NCBI RefSeq assembly: GCF_003589595.1 | Contig: NW_020653750.1 | Span: forward strand, 5,835,688-5,899,687 | Source of the DNA: Hyposmocoma kahamanoa | Lineage: Eukaryota > Arthropoda > Insecta > Lepidoptera > Cosmopterigidae | Length of the DNA: 64,000 bases | Direction of reading: 5' to 3' | In this document: piece after piece, positions 22,958 through 34,039 of the stretch | Layout: each line of letters starts with the position of its first letter | Position numbering within the stretch: position 1 is the stretch's first letter | The notes under the pieces: generated by a model | Told to the model about the DNA's origin: nothing | The model's database searches: none | The model's input: only the letters and a program-made list of their open reading frames with translations | Position numbers and translations under genes: made by a program

Positions 22958-23195
22958 GAGCGATGCCACACGATGCGTTGTGCTGTATATAAATTAGAAC
23001 TACATGCCACATAGGCGCTGCCGGTGCGTTGCGACGTCAAGGTGCCAGGAGAAGAAGCGGGGAGGGGAGCTGCGGTGCGAAACTAACCGGCTTTACGTTG
23101 CTACATCGCATCGCTTGTGTGGCACTCGAAGTGTTGAAATCATAGCGTTGCGACGACAGACGCAACGCTGACGCAACGCCCGTGTGGCATCACTC
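22958..23195. mobile_element. Harbinger-like MITE H1 nested in family A
   Basis: 238 bp. The left end GAGCGATGCCACACGATGCG and the inverted right end GAGTGATGCCACACGGGCGT agree at most positions. TTG at 22955-22957 and 23196-23198 is the 3-base duplication; removing one copy plus the MITE restores the family A order CGACTTGTTCGTC. The interior shares CTTTACGTTGCTACATCGCA with copy 1. The two ORFs on the minus strand across this junction are mixtures of MITE and retroposon and are not genes. Confidence 0.85.
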
Positions 23196-23240
23196 TTGTT
23201 TGTCTCGTCTCTTGGTATCATGTAAAAAATAAAACCTTCA
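23196..23240 (+). mobile_element. Family A retroposon, 3' remainder
   Basis: Continues the interrupted copy with TTGTTTGTCTCGTCTCTTGG and TATCATGTAAAAAATAAAA, the family 3' end and A-tail. Confidence 0.8.
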
Positions 23241-24000
23241 TCGCTTCATCTGGTTATGAACCCGTTCAAATTAGACATAACAGGTAAGCTTTGCTGTTCG
23301 TTAAAATTAATTGCACAAAAGCATCATCCGTCCAAATACCAAGCTTGCACAATTATAGCAGAGTTCAACTGCACGATAACATTCGCCGGTTAATTTTCAT
23401 CCCCACGGCTAATTAGTTTTGTAAAATGAACCATACATATAGAAGTGTATTACAGTTGCTAGAGTATAAAACACGGTACCAATTTATAATCATCTTTTGC
23501 CCTGGGGGATGCTACATGGTCTGGACACTAACTAATTAATCATCTCCCCTACAGTGAATTTTATGATGCGAAAAATATATTAACTTTGGGAAAACTAATT
23601 AGATGACAAAAGAACGATATGTGAAATACTAATGGAAAACTTAATTTAATAAAACGTTAATTAAAATTTAAAAACCCACATACGTACTTCAAACACTCAA
23701 TAAATTCACCGTCTTACGGACTCACTCACTCTCTCGTCGTCGTCGAGACTAATTGAATGAGATCAAACACGATCGTTTATTGTAAGTACTTAGTTGAATT
23801 AGGTAATCTGTAGACAATTCTAGTTACAATATCTCATCAAAGTTAAGATATTATTGTAAAATAGTCATACTCACATAGTATACTCAATTTCAAGTGGATT
23901 GGACAAATGGAATCATTTTATTACTGGGACCTTTACACCAACTGAGATTAGAGCTGATAATCTTTAAACAGCTGAATAGATGTTCATCAAACAATATTTT
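23241..24000. other. No gene seen
   Basis: Unassigned AT-rich sequence between two family A copies. Confidence 0.5.
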
Positions 24001-24113
24001 GTAGCAGTAGAGCTCCTTGTGAAAGAATTCTTCCAGGGAAGTACTGCCACCTTACCTATTTCTGCTGCCAAGCCGTGATATAAGCATCACTGCGTTCCGG
24101 TTTTGAAGGGAAA
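24001..24113 (+). mobile_element. Family A retroposon, 5' portion, split by a MITE
   Basis: Starts GTAGCAGTAGAGCTCCTTGT and ends GAAGGGAAA, where other copies read GAAGGGTAAGGGTGCTGG. Its stem reads GTGAT ... ATCAC, where most copies read GTAAT ... ATTAC. The change is paired, so the stem is kept. Confidence 0.85.
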
Positions 24114-24331
24114 GAGTGTTTGCGATTTGTGTCAGTTCCGAACCCGAAAAATAACGGTCCGAAATGTCACAGGGATCATTTTATCTCTAGGTGTACAAGC
24201 GATATTTGTATTTTCTCGGGTTAGAATCGGACTTAGTGCACAAGCGACATCCGAAGTGGGTCCGAGTTTTCTAGATTTGTACAGTCTCGGATAAGGAACG
24301 AATACGAATCGGATGTAGTGCACAAACGCGC
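24114..24331. mobile_element. Harbinger-like MITE, family H2, nested in family A
   Basis: 218 bp. The left end is GAGTGTTTGCG; the inverted right end is GCGCGTTTGTG. It inserted at the TAA of GGGTAAGGG: the right copy TAA is at 24332-24334, and the left copy has become AAA (24111-24113). The interior carries ACATCCGAAGTGGGTCCGAG and TTTTCTAGATTTGTACAGTC, shared with 25147-25398 and 29145-29350. Non-coding. Confidence 0.85.
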
Positions 24332-24420
24332 TAAGGGTGCTGATGAAATTATAGACATGCTTGTCAAATTAAGTTGACAAATTTCGTTTGACAAAGGAAG
24401 TTGTGGCACGTGTCATTATA
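24332..24420 (+). mobile_element. Family A retroposon, remainder after the MITE
   Basis: TAAGGGTGCTGATGAAATTA continues the interrupted copy, then it decays after CTTGTCAAATTAAG. The 3' third and the A-tail are missing. Confidence 0.75.
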
Positions 24421-24653
24421 CTCATATGCTTCGTCGTCATACTGATAAATTTAATATTAAATACTCGTAACGAGTATTATATGTATAGTGGAATGTTTCC
24501 GCATGGATAATCATCGCAAAATAAGTTTTTAAATAAAACATTATAAAATAAACAAAACAATCAGAAAAATATACCTACACTAAATTAAATAATGAAGTAA
24601 ACTAAGCTATAATTGTGTAATAATACATTTCACAAAAGTTGTAATATATTTTA

Positions 24654-24742
24654 CAGGTTGTATATTTTTTCTACAATTTGTTTTTAAAGTCTACATTTAC
24701 GTAAATTACCTACCTGCAATTACTGTAGTAGACCATGTAATT
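24654..24742 (+). repeat. Dispersed repeat X (copy 2)
   Basis: CAGGTTGTATATTTTTTCTA through AATTACTGTAGTAGACCATG matches 3588-3678 with a handful of differences, in the same orientation, and is again followed by a family A element (at 24798). Confidence 0.7.
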
Positions 24743-24797
24743 TAATTTAATATATAATTTTTTATTTTTAAAATGTAATGTATAAAATTAATTTATA

Positions 24798-24946
24798 TGA
24801 TGCTGGTGAAATTACAGGCACGTAAGACTTGTCAACTTGTCTCAACAACTGTGATGGGCGCAGTGGCAAAGCCCCAAAGATCTTTGAACTGTTATGGACA
24901 TTTGCTGAAAGCGTGCTTACGCTCACTTGGTATTATAAAATAAAAA
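24798..24946 (+). mobile_element. Family A retroposon, truncated and internally deleted
   Basis: Begins at GATGCTGGTGAAATTACAGG, lacks the 5' third including the hairpin, and has lost the TTTAAAGCTCTGAGTGGC block between GATCTTTG and AACTGTTATGGACA. It ends CACTTGGTATTATAAAATAA. Confidence 0.75.
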
Positions 24947-25146
24947 CATAACTAAGAACCATCCCGGCGAAATTAAATTTCAAATAAAATTTTTGCTTCG
25001 AGATTGGTTTATTCGATCGATAGCTACAATGCTACAGACAAACACAAAAGCACACAGATACAAAGCTGACAAAGGCTTCAAACATATAATTCCCCTCTAT
25101 TGCGTTGTGGGATAAAACAAGTACAAAACTGGTTTTGAGAACATTA

Positions 25147-25398
25147 TGTAGTTTTCCAAACAATACTTCCATCCGATTTGTATTCGTAGCGAATACAAAT
25201 CGGATGATGACCGAGACTATACAAATCTGAAAAACTCGGACCCACTTCGGATGTCGCTTGTGCACTAAGTCCAATTCTAATCCGACAAAATACGAATATC
25301 GTTTGTACACCTAGAGATAAAATAATCTCTGTGACATTTCGGACCTTCATTTTCCAGATTCGGAACTGATACGAATCGGACGAAGTGCACAAACGCTC
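25147..25398 (-). mobile_element. Harbinger-like MITE, family H2 (copy 2)
   Basis: Same family as 24114-24331 in the opposite orientation (CTCGGACCCACTTCGGATGT, TGTACACCTAGAGATAAAAT). TTA flanks it on both sides (25144-25146, 25399-25401), a TWA-type duplication. The left end has an extra perfect 17-bp inverted duplication, CATCCGATTTGTATTCG at 25170-25186 and its inverse at 25190-25206, around TAG. The overlapping minus-strand ORFs are not genes. Confidence 0.75.
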
Positions 25399-25401
25399 TT
25401 A

Positions 25402-27465
25402 CAGTTTCTTCAGATGTATAAATATGAAATTGGTTACATTTACTACGCTTGAGAAAATGTGCTATTATTTCACCCCGTCTACAAACGTTGTTAATTTGTT
25501 GTATAACAAATGTAATTATCTAAATTGTAATTACAGTTATGAAATTATTATCCCTTTAGTGTATGTTGTTTGCACACGCCGATGAGTACAATATTAATAC
25601 TAATATTTGTGATGTGAGGAACTATGCGTTGGTGAGCCTCTTGCTAAATACATGGTGTAACAAAAAGCGTAAAAATGAAAATCAAATCAGCTTTGCGTGT
25701 ATATTTTGGGTTACAAGGCACAATAGACAAAAATAGAATTAGATTAAAGGCGGAACAAACTATAGTTACACAACCAAATTAACAATCCTCTAAAATAGAA
25801 TAGTGCTGCGATTTTACAATTGCTGTTGTTACTATTGTCAAAAACACATCAAGTTTGACCTTTAGATTTAGGACTTTGCGGACTTAAATTTAGCTATTAG
25901 GTTAAAAATCATAAAATTCCGAAAATTTTCTTGTGTTATTATGTTCATCTACGGAAAAATCGCTTTCACTCGATCGTTGTTAGAGGAATTTTAATAAAAT
26001 TTTATTGTCATATTCCATATTTATTATGGAAGGGATGTCAGAGGATTATTAGCTTACAGTAAGAGAGTATTTTTTATTTCTAAAAAGTAATCTAAATAAC
26101 GTGCAATAGTTTTTTTTATTATAATTATATGAATTTCTCCGCGTCTATGTCACACGCTTCAAAATCCACGATACCATTTCGACTTAAGTATTCAGCTTGA
26201 CGTGTTTTTCACCATATGTGGGCGATATTAATCAATTACAAAAATATCCTATCTGCACCAATATTATATATAGAGTGACATTTAGTGGCCGTGGCCTATT
26301 TGCTAACTAAAGTTAATATAGGTTACTGTTATTTAATAGAAAAAAAAAAATAACATTTATTTGGTCTCATATTCTTATGACTAGTAATATAAAGCAAATC
26401 TTAATACTAAACATTGAGATCCAAAATGGTTACCACTCAGCATTGGTCGAATTGTGCAAGCAAAACAACCCAACGCTGATATTCTGTGGTGGACGAAGAA
26501 CGAACGGAGCGGGCACCACCGACAATCAACAACAAAACAAAACTTAAATTTAAAATATCAAAATAATACACTTCACAGAGAAAAATTTTAAATATGCATG
26601 AAATTTAGTATAAAATAATATAATAAATCGTGTACATATATTACTATAGTAAATTTATAAGTTAAAATCTATAATGTGAAATAAATAAGCAAAATCCATA
26701 TCTATTTCTCTTCTTAAGGATTGTCAATCTATATTGTACTAATATACTGTCTATATACCTATATGTATAATATACAGTCTATATATGTATACTTTATACA
26801 AATCATTGATAAGGTGGGTGTCTCTATTCCATGTCGACTACTAAGATACAAAATAGAAAATATTCCATATCCCACGTTGTGGATCCAATCTCGCTATAAA
26901 CTCTCAAATTTTGCGCTTATGCAGATAGTATAGCAATTAATATTGATTTTATTGAAATATATATTTTTAATGACACGTATAACCGATTCAAGCGAAAATT
27001 AGCATAACATATTATATTTCAGTGATTTGAATTTTAAAGATAAATAGTTTGATTTTGCTTCCGTTCCTTAGTTGTTGTCCGTCTGATGTCATGTAAGATG
27101 TATTTCCCTGTTATTGGGATATATACATTAAAATAGATATTCAAATTCACATTGCATTGAATATTGTATATGTTGTGCAGAGATACGAAATAAATAAATA
27201 TTATTATCACTTGTATGATTAAATTGATTATAAGTACTTTTCAACTTCTAAGTTATGTGCTAGAGTAAGTGTAGAATTGCTGTTGGAGAATGGGACCGTT
27301 AACTATCGGGCAACCTGCCACGATCGTGTACCACGGCACTCAACTAAACTTATCGTGTAAAACCAACACGGTCCGGAGCGCTAAGCTGATAACAGTAAAT
27401 GTCAATATAGTATTTGGTTCGTACAAAGGTGGTAAAATTGTAGGAATTGACAATAATAATTTTCG
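25402..27465. other. No gene seen
   Basis: Unassigned AT-rich sequence with a few frames of 65-120 codons that lack recognisable motifs. No shared repeats were noticed. Confidence 0.5.
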
Positions 27466-27625
27466 TAACAGTAGAACTCTTTGTGAAAGAGTTCGGCCAG
27501 GGAAGCACTGCCACCTTACGCTTACCGTAAGGGTGCTGGTGAAATTACAGGCACATGGGACTTGTCAACTTAAGTCTCAGGGTGACAGGCGCAGCGGCTG
27601 TGTGCCTCAAATCTTTCATGTCAGG
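27466..27625 (+). mobile_element. Family A retroposon with the hairpin region deleted
   Basis: Begins AACAGTAGAACTCTTTGTGA. About 70 bases covering the stem-loop are missing between GCCACCTTAC and TAAGGGTGCTGGTG; only GCTTACCG remains there. The 3' end fades at CTTTCATGTCAGGTCT. It directly precedes a LINE pseudogene in the same orientation. Confidence 0.75.
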
Positions 27626-27659
27626 TCTAAAATAAGCACTAATGATAATCTATAGTGAT

Positions 27660-28365
27660 TTTATTAATTTGAAAGAAATGTATCCCAGCACTAGGAACTC
27701 AATATCCTTAATTATTTCTCGTGCTTCTGTACGTCTAGTACGCGCCAAAGCCAAGACAGAACACATACGGCTTCAAAGCTTATTAACTACAGCCAGGGAA
27801 CTTGGCATCCTTTCCAAAATGAGGCGTTACTTCACACCGGGACAGTTGCTTCAGCTGTACTAAGCACAAGTCCGGTGGTGTGTAGAGTACTGCTGCCACT
27901 TGTGGGGTGGCTCTGCTAAATACCAACTGGCCACTTTGGATTCATTGGACAAGCATGCCAAGAGGCTTATAGGTGACTCGGAATCACTAGAGGCGAACCT
28001 GCCGAGTCTTGAACACCGCCGTAAAGTTGCATGCTTATCAGTATTCTACAGGATATATCACGGAGAGTGTGCAAATGGAATCGCATAATTTAATTTCGCC
28101 TTCCCATTTTTATCATCGGGAGACTAGACGTAGCTGGGGTTCCATCCCTATGTTGTGGATATTCCCATGATACGTACGAAGCATTTCGCTTCCATATTTA
28201 TATAGCGAGCGGTTAGAGAGTGGAATTCCCTGCCTGCGGACTTATTTCCCGAACGTTATAACTTTGGCCTTTTCAAGGCGAGAATGAATGAATGGGACAT
28301 CGTCGACCTCATCATCACTTTCCATCAGGTGAGATGGAGGATTTGACCTGTCGCACTTATTTTAA
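27660..28365 (+). pseudogene. CR1/jockey-type LINE ORF2 C-terminus, with stops
   Basis: One frame (27642 onward) runs through about 230 codons with typical late-ORF2 motifs of CR1/jockey LINEs. In order: ARELGILSKMRRYFTPGQLL, QVRWCVEYCCHLWGGSAKYQ, DKHAKRLIGD, LEHRRKVACLSVFYRIYHGE, HPYVVDIP, RTKHFASIFI, REWNSLPADLFPERYN and FKARMNEW. In-frame stops lie at 27861 (where relatives have a lysine codon), 28086, 28125, 28131 and about 28203, so it is dead. The 3' end reads CATCAGGTGAGATGG, then a TTTTAAAAAAAATAA tail. It is 5'-truncated, with no catalytic reverse-transcriptase box. The upstream part is more diverged. Confidence 0.85.
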
Positions 28366-28861
28366 AAAAAATAACTATTTTAACATTAATACGAATAAAC
28401 AAATATTATGTTAATAAATAAAGGAATTGAATGTGCGCGTAATTTGTAAGTCAATGGCGCGTATGGTCGGAATTGGAACAAACATGAAATGGCGGACTTT
28501 GGTGTCGGAGGCCAAGATCCACTTCGGGTCGCTGAGCCAGCAACGTAAGTACTTATAATAAATAAATTTTAATAGGGGTGCATGAAAGGAGCCTCCAGCG
28601 CTAAAGTGCCTGTCCTTTCCAGTGCGTCAGACGCACCCTAGGCAACAATCGACGAATACACCGATTGGTTAATTCCTTCACCGCGATGGCAGGCATTGTG
28701 GTGTATGCCATCGATGCCGATAGTCACAGGAAGAACATTATTAACTTATATGAAAATCAAATGGTACCTACGCAACTCATATAGTACTAAACATTTTTTT
28801 TAAACCGAATCTACTTGTTAATTTCTATAAGTAAATATGAAAATATGTACACCGCATATTA
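28366..28861. other. No gene; short shared segment
   Basis: At 28672-28715 CCTTCACCGCGATGGCAGGC and TGTGGTGTATGCCATCGAT resemble 61589-61632, so a small dispersed repeat is present. The rest is unassigned. Confidence 0.45.
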
Positions 28862-29133
28862 AGTAGCAGTAGTGCTCCTTGTGAAAGAGATCGTCCAGAA
28901 AAGTACTGCCACCTTACTTATTTCTGCCGCTAAGCAGTAATGTGAGCATTACTGCGTTCGGTTTTGAAGGGTGCTGGTGAAACACAGGCACATGAAACTT
29001 GTCAACTTATGTGACAGGGTGACGGTGCCCCTCAGATCTCTGCGATTCAAAGCACTGCGCGGCACTGTTGCGGACAGTCGTGTTATTTAACACTGTGTGA
29101 CTTATTCGTCCCGTCACTTGATATTAAAAAAAA
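28862..29133 (+). mobile_element. Family A retroposon, full length
   Basis: Starts AGTAGCAGTAGTGCTCCTTG, has an intact stem (GCAGTAATG-TGAG-CATTACTGC) and ends CACTTGATATTAAAAAAAA. Small deletions remove GGTAA after GAAGG and GCGCAGTGGC in the middle. Confidence 0.85.
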
Positions 29134-29144
29134 TCTGAAATTAA

Positions 29145-29350
29145 GGGCGTTTGCGTTCTGCATCCGATTCGTATTCTTACCGAATCCGAGAAATGACCGT
29201 CCAAAATGTCACGGGAATGTACTAGCGATATTCGTATTATCTCGGATTTGAATCGGACTTAGTGCACAAGCGACATCCGAAGTGGGTCCGAGTTTTCTAG
29301 ATTTGTACAGTCTCGGATTCGGAACGAATTGAAAGCAGTCCGCAACGCGC
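29145..29350. mobile_element. Harbinger-like MITE, family H2 (copy 3)
   Basis: 206 bp with clean TAA duplications (29142-29144 and 29351-29353). The left end GGGCGTTTGCG and inverted right end GCGCGTTGCGG match. It lies 11 bases after a family A A-tail. The internal AGTGCACAAGCGACATCCGA is shared with the other H2 copies. Confidence 0.85.
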
Positions 29351-29353
29351 TAA

Positions 29354-29929
29354 CTTTCTAAAAAAATCAATAAAATCTCTATTTATTTCGTTATAGCTAC
29401 CTAAACTCCCGTTGTCGAACATTGTGATCCTATTATGGTCTGATTCACCTTCAACAACAGCATTAAACCTTTTATATCCCTTTATATTTTTAATATTCCA
29501 TATAGTGTAACAATATAAAGTATGAACGGCTATAGTAACTTCATAGAGACCCTTACACGCCATTGAGTTTATACTCTTTATTACACCAGACAAATAAATA
29601 AAAAAGAAATATTAATCGTATAAAAAATAAACAAACGTAGGATTATTTCAGAGATCAAAAGTAATAAGCGAACAATAACGTGCAAGATAGAAAGAGGGAT
29701 AGATAAATTCACTAACAACCGATACATGTATAAGTATTATACATACATACAATATATAAGAAAAAACTTCACTGTATACAGGTTTATTTGTAATATACTA
29801 ACAACCTCCCAGGACTATACTACTAACATCATAAACAAGAACTTTTCTTTCATGATTTTAATAATACATCAGATATTACTTTAGTACAAAAATAAGAATA
29901 TTTAAATAGATCCCTCTAAACGGTGATAA
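29354..29929. other. No gene seen
   Basis: Unassigned AT-rich sequence. The 98-codon minus-strand frame (29297-29593) starts inside the MITE and has no recognisable domain. Confidence 0.5.
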
Positions 29930-30415
29930 TTTTGTGCAGTAACAAAAGAAAGAGCTAGAGTAAATACTATTCCAATGCAAAAGGTTGGGGATTTTCAAGG
30001 AGGATGCTTGCACGTTTGAACTTACTAGCTTACTACCAAATACAAATAAACAAGTGAAAGATAGTTCAAGAAAAAAATACATTTTTGGTAAATTGTTAAT
30101 TACAAAGGCCACAGGTCGAGTTTAAGACGAGGAATTTATTGTGTCTGTTATAGATCTTTCCATTGAGTTTTCGGCTTTCGACACCGTAGTCTGGCGTATC
30201 CTTTGACCTGAGTCTTGTCGGATCTAAGGATTTTTTTTCGTGTTCGATCTTTGTATTAAACATAATTATAACAAACTAATGGAATTATTTCACAAAAAAA
30301 TTAAATCAATCAATAAATTGATCACACTTTGTAAAACGTCATGGAACAAAGGTTGATATTTATGACGTTAGTAATATAGTCCGGCGAGGTTCTTAGTATT
30401 TTAGAAATAACCATG
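29930..30415 (+). repeat. Dispersed repeat Z interrupted by a family B SINE
   Basis: 29930-30100 and 30336-30415 match one continuous block at 37624-37905. Shared words are GTAACAAAAGAAAG, ATTCCAATGCAAAA/AGTCCAATGCAAAA, TTTGGTAAATT, GTCATGGAACAAA and GAGGTTCTTAGTATTT. The interruption (about 30102-30335) carries the family B tail TTTTTCGTGTTCGATCTTTG, ATAACAAACTAATGGAATTA. Confidence 0.65.
30105..30330 (+). mobile_element. Family B SINE inserted in repeat Z
   Basis: The tRNA-like head is degraded. The tail (GTGTTCGATCTTTGTATTAA, AATTATAACAAACTAATGGA, ATTATTTCAC) is well preserved. Target duplications are not readable because the flanks are A/T-rich. Confidence 0.6.
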
Positions 30416-31035
30416 TACAGGTATACTATCACAGGACTAATATACTCTGACATTGATTCCCTACCAATCACTACATCTAACAAACCCATTACTTTCCTAT
30501 TCACAACAATATCGTCTTCCGTAGATGTTGAAATGCATGGTTATGAGGTCGGTAAATTGTTCAGACTTCTCGCGTAGAATTGCTAAATTAGTTCAATAGT
30601 TCCAGTGACGTATCGCGATCTGTGTTACCAAACCCACCTATGTCTAGGACACATAGATACAGAATTATCGCATCTAAAAGTTGTCGAACTTTCACAATTC
30701 CCTCCTTGGTCAATAATCTCGGCACGCTCTACTATTTTATTTGATTTCCATACAATCGCATTGTCACCTACATTTATTATCTTCGAAACGAATTTTCGTG
30801 AAGATAAAACGGCTTCAGGGATAAAAAAAAAGATTCCCTAGATCGAATAGATGGGGCGTGACAAAAATGTGTCTGTTCTTTTCTTTCACTCTCAATGCAA
30901 TCAACAATTACTTACAACAGTTACGGCTCTTACAATATCACACTTGTCAAAAATAAATAGCGTACTTTAAAATTAAATCAATGATTTGTATTTATATTTT
31001 CTTGGCTTATTAACGAGTAGAGATATTTTGCTTAT
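30416..31035. other. No gene seen
   Basis: Unassigned sequence with two frames of 60-78 codons lacking motifs. Confidence 0.5.
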
Positions 31036-31150
31036 AATTGATACAAAAATAGAACAAACTCAAAGAGAAATTCCTTTGATCAGGCTGAACTTGAACCAAC
31101 GACAGTTTTTCGGTTTCCCAACTGCGCTACGGAACGAGTCAACAGACCTT
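31036..31150 (-). mobile_element. tRNA-derived SINE, family B
   Basis: On the minus strand, CGTAGCGCAGTTGGGAAACC (A-box-like) and TTGGTTCAAGTTCAGCC (B-box-like, GGTTCAAGTTC) precede the tail AGGAATTTCTCTTTGAGTTT and ATTTTTGTATCAATTATA. The 93-codon plus-strand frame across it is spurious. Confidence 0.65.
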
Positions 31151-33166
31151 AAGAATGTCTTTATGTGTTTGCTGCAGATCTTGTGTTTGGTTTTAATCAA
31201 GTCTCTTACTATTAAATCAATTTCCAAAAATTATAATAAGTTAATTCTGCAGTACCCTGTTATTTAACTTTGTGCATCCGTGGTCATCGACTTAGCAGAG
31301 CTTGGCGACTTGTTCCTACGGAGAGTAAGTGGGGAACTTCTCCACTCAGGTGTTCTCGTATTGGTTAGCTTCAACACACTTATAAATTTTTCTGTCGAAG
31401 ATAGGTACGGTACCCGTAGTACATATTTTTTCGGCTTATCGCTCTGATATGCCTTTACCCTTGCTCGCAGCTCTGTTGGAAGAGCTTTTATAAAGCAGAA
31501 AATAATATCTTACCCATAAATCTTGCACGTTTTGAGTAACGATTTCTTATCGTTGAAATTTTTGGTCATTATCTCAGTGTCTGATTCAGTTGCCAACAAC
31601 TCTTTTATGCTAGCGACATAATCTGTCTTAGCATACAGTCTTCTTATACTTGTTCCAAACTAAGTAGCAAGTTGTAATGTTCTAAATTTGTAATACAAAT
31701 CACGCGCTGAGCTATGTAGAGGAATCTGCTTTATGAATTGTCGGTTTTAGCTACTTCAGCACGTGTACGTGCCGAATACCAACTTTTACCTTAATGTTTT
31801 ATGCAGCCATCCGATAAAGTTACTGGTCTTCTCATTTGATTACAACTTTGGTATTACTTCGGTTTCAGTAGGAGTAATTTGCTGCATCCTGTTAATTAAT
31901 CGTCACGTGGTTTTTTAGCTGGAAAAAAATTTAAAATTCAATCGGTATAATATGGGCCAGATGTTGTTAGTCCAAATACCACATCTGAAGTGTTATAGGA
32001 GTGCAGGAAATAAAAACTAATATTGTGCATCACCGCCGCCGTCTGTAGCAGTACATTTAGTGCAGTGCCTACTGGACAAAAATAAGTTAGACTAAACACA
32101 GACTATCTCTTTCATAGAAAACCAAATCAATCCTTGCTCTAAAAAACAATTACTAAAACAGCGCCGCCTATTCGTCACCAGTATGCAATTTATTATACAA
32201 TGCCATCTAGAAACAGTAGGTGAACTATTTGTGTAGATAAGCGATGTCACTTCTCACAAACACTTCATGATAGTAAAGCGTCCGTCTCACTAACGAATTT
32301 TGATTTTCCATACAAATCTATGACCGTAGTCGCAGCTAAAAATGTTTGGAAATTGAGATATCAAAAATGTTTTCCACGATTTCTTTTTATATCTGGTTAA
32401 CGTTCAGTATGATGGATACGTTCCCGTGTTTCTGCACCCTTTGTTACTGCTCCCTGTACAACATGAGCATGTCAACATAAAGAAAATCATTCATCTGAAA
32501 CCGATATAGCATTACTTAATGCCCGAAAAGGGTTCCATCGAAGTGTGTGCACATACGTGTCGAGTCAAGTCAACCCTTATGTTCGGTTGCCGAAACTATC
32601 ACGTTACGTGTGTTAAATCACAGATCAGTGGATTTCATGTTTTGCTGGATACAAATTAACGTCGATTTCTGATGTTTATTCAGAAATACTTTGAGTGATC
32701 TGATATATATTTTTTATCAATAAAAACTAAGAAATACCTTTGTAAGAAAACAAGACTTGTAGTTGTACATTTTTGACAAAATGTGTTTTCTACTAACAAT
32801 GTCTTCACTGATATCTAGCCTGGGATAGACAACTTTAGTTATAAAGTTCCCATTTATCAAAAAAGTTATAATTTAGCAGTGCATCGTAACATTGCGCACC
32901 TAGGTAATACGTACATAAATCAACATTGTACGTGTAGAGTTAGTATGCTTTTATCGCCGCCAGCAATTTGGGCTAGATGAGAGCACATTATACTGCACTC
33001 CCGTACTACGACGTCGTATCACCTCAGATTTTATCATTACTCTAAAACACAGCAGTTTAAATAAAACTCGGCACACCAAATTCGGTATCTATCCAGCTTT
33101 TAAACGTAATCTAAAAGTGCTATTTGCGATACTGAGAATGTGTTCTTAATATGGCAAATGCGACAT
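31151..33166. other. No intact gene; possible decayed coding segment
   Basis: Between about 31420 and 31800, minus-strand translation gives protein-like stretches separated by stops, for example IRRLYAKTDYVASIKELLAT and IKALPTELRARVKAYQSDKP. This could be a very old gag-like remnant of an LTR element, but I cannot assign it. The rest is unassigned. Confidence 0.35.
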
Positions 33167-33169
33167 TAA

Positions 33170-33336
33170 GGGTCGTATTCTAGAACGTTACTCAATACTC
33201 AGATCAGAACTTGAGTATTGCAGTGAGCACTGAGAATCATACTCAAGTCCTTGCCATTAGGGTCGTATTTCCAGTGCTTGTGTTGCCAGTGCAATCCTGA
33301 CTTGGTCATTGAATATAGAGTTCTAGAATACGACAC
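33170..33336. mobile_element. Harbinger-like MITE (167 bp)
   Basis: The left end GGGTCGTATTCTAGAAC and inverted right end GTGTCGTATTCTAGAAC match at 15 of 17 bases, with TAA on both sides (33167-33169, 33337-33339). An internal copy of the end motif (TTAGGGTCGTATTTCCAG) sits at about 33258. Non-coding. Confidence 0.8.
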
Positions 33337-33811
33337 TAAGTCTCCTCTGATTATTCGACTACGCTCCTACTCTCGTTCTATCCTTCGATCTGCAATTGCT
33401 GCTTTGCGATCGAATTGATTAGGGCAGTAATATAGTCAAGAGCACATCAGACTTAATAAGTGGACTTTTGTGTTCTTATTCCAAGCGGTATAGAGTTGAA
33501 CTAAAATCTTAAGTGTCAAGTTTGATATGCTCTAGACCCTGTACCGCGATAAGCGAGTTCACCACGGATAAATCTACCTCCAGAAATAACATACCTATAT
33601 GTGACCACGTGGGTACACAGGAATTTATATAAAGCAAAAACTTTTCGATATTGAAAATTTAAACAAAGTCGAAAGAATTTCAAATTGAAGTATCCTATTT
33701 GTTGTTATTACTATTGATACAAAGACCTAACAAACATATAGAAAAATTCAAATGTCAAATGCAAAAATTGTGCCAAATGAGCCATGTTTACATTTTTTTA
33801 TATATAATATA

Positions 33812-34039
33812 ATGCGACGGGACCAACAAGTCGTGCGCCTGATGGTAAGCTACACGCCTGTCCATAACTGTTCAGTGTCACTCAGACATTTAAATTGCCA
33901 AGATCTGAGTGGCACTGCCACTGCGCCCGTCACCCTGAGACAAGTTGACAAGTTCCATTCCTGCTTGGCGGCAGAAATAGTTAAGGTGGCAGTACTGCCC
34001 TGGACGAACTCAATCGCAACGATCTCTACTGCTGCTTAA
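33812..34039 (-). mobile_element. Family A retroposon with internal deletion
   Basis: Both ends are present (GCGACGGGACCAACAAGTCG at the 3' side; ATCTCTACTGCTGCTT at the 5' side). About 70 bases are missing between GTTGACAAGTTCCATT and CCTGCTTGGCGG, including the stem-loop. A 95-codon frame crosses it by chance. Confidence 0.8.

Noticed and set aside
27290..27655. 121-codon frame as a gene
   Set aside because: Its second half lies in a family A retroposon and the first half has no motif.
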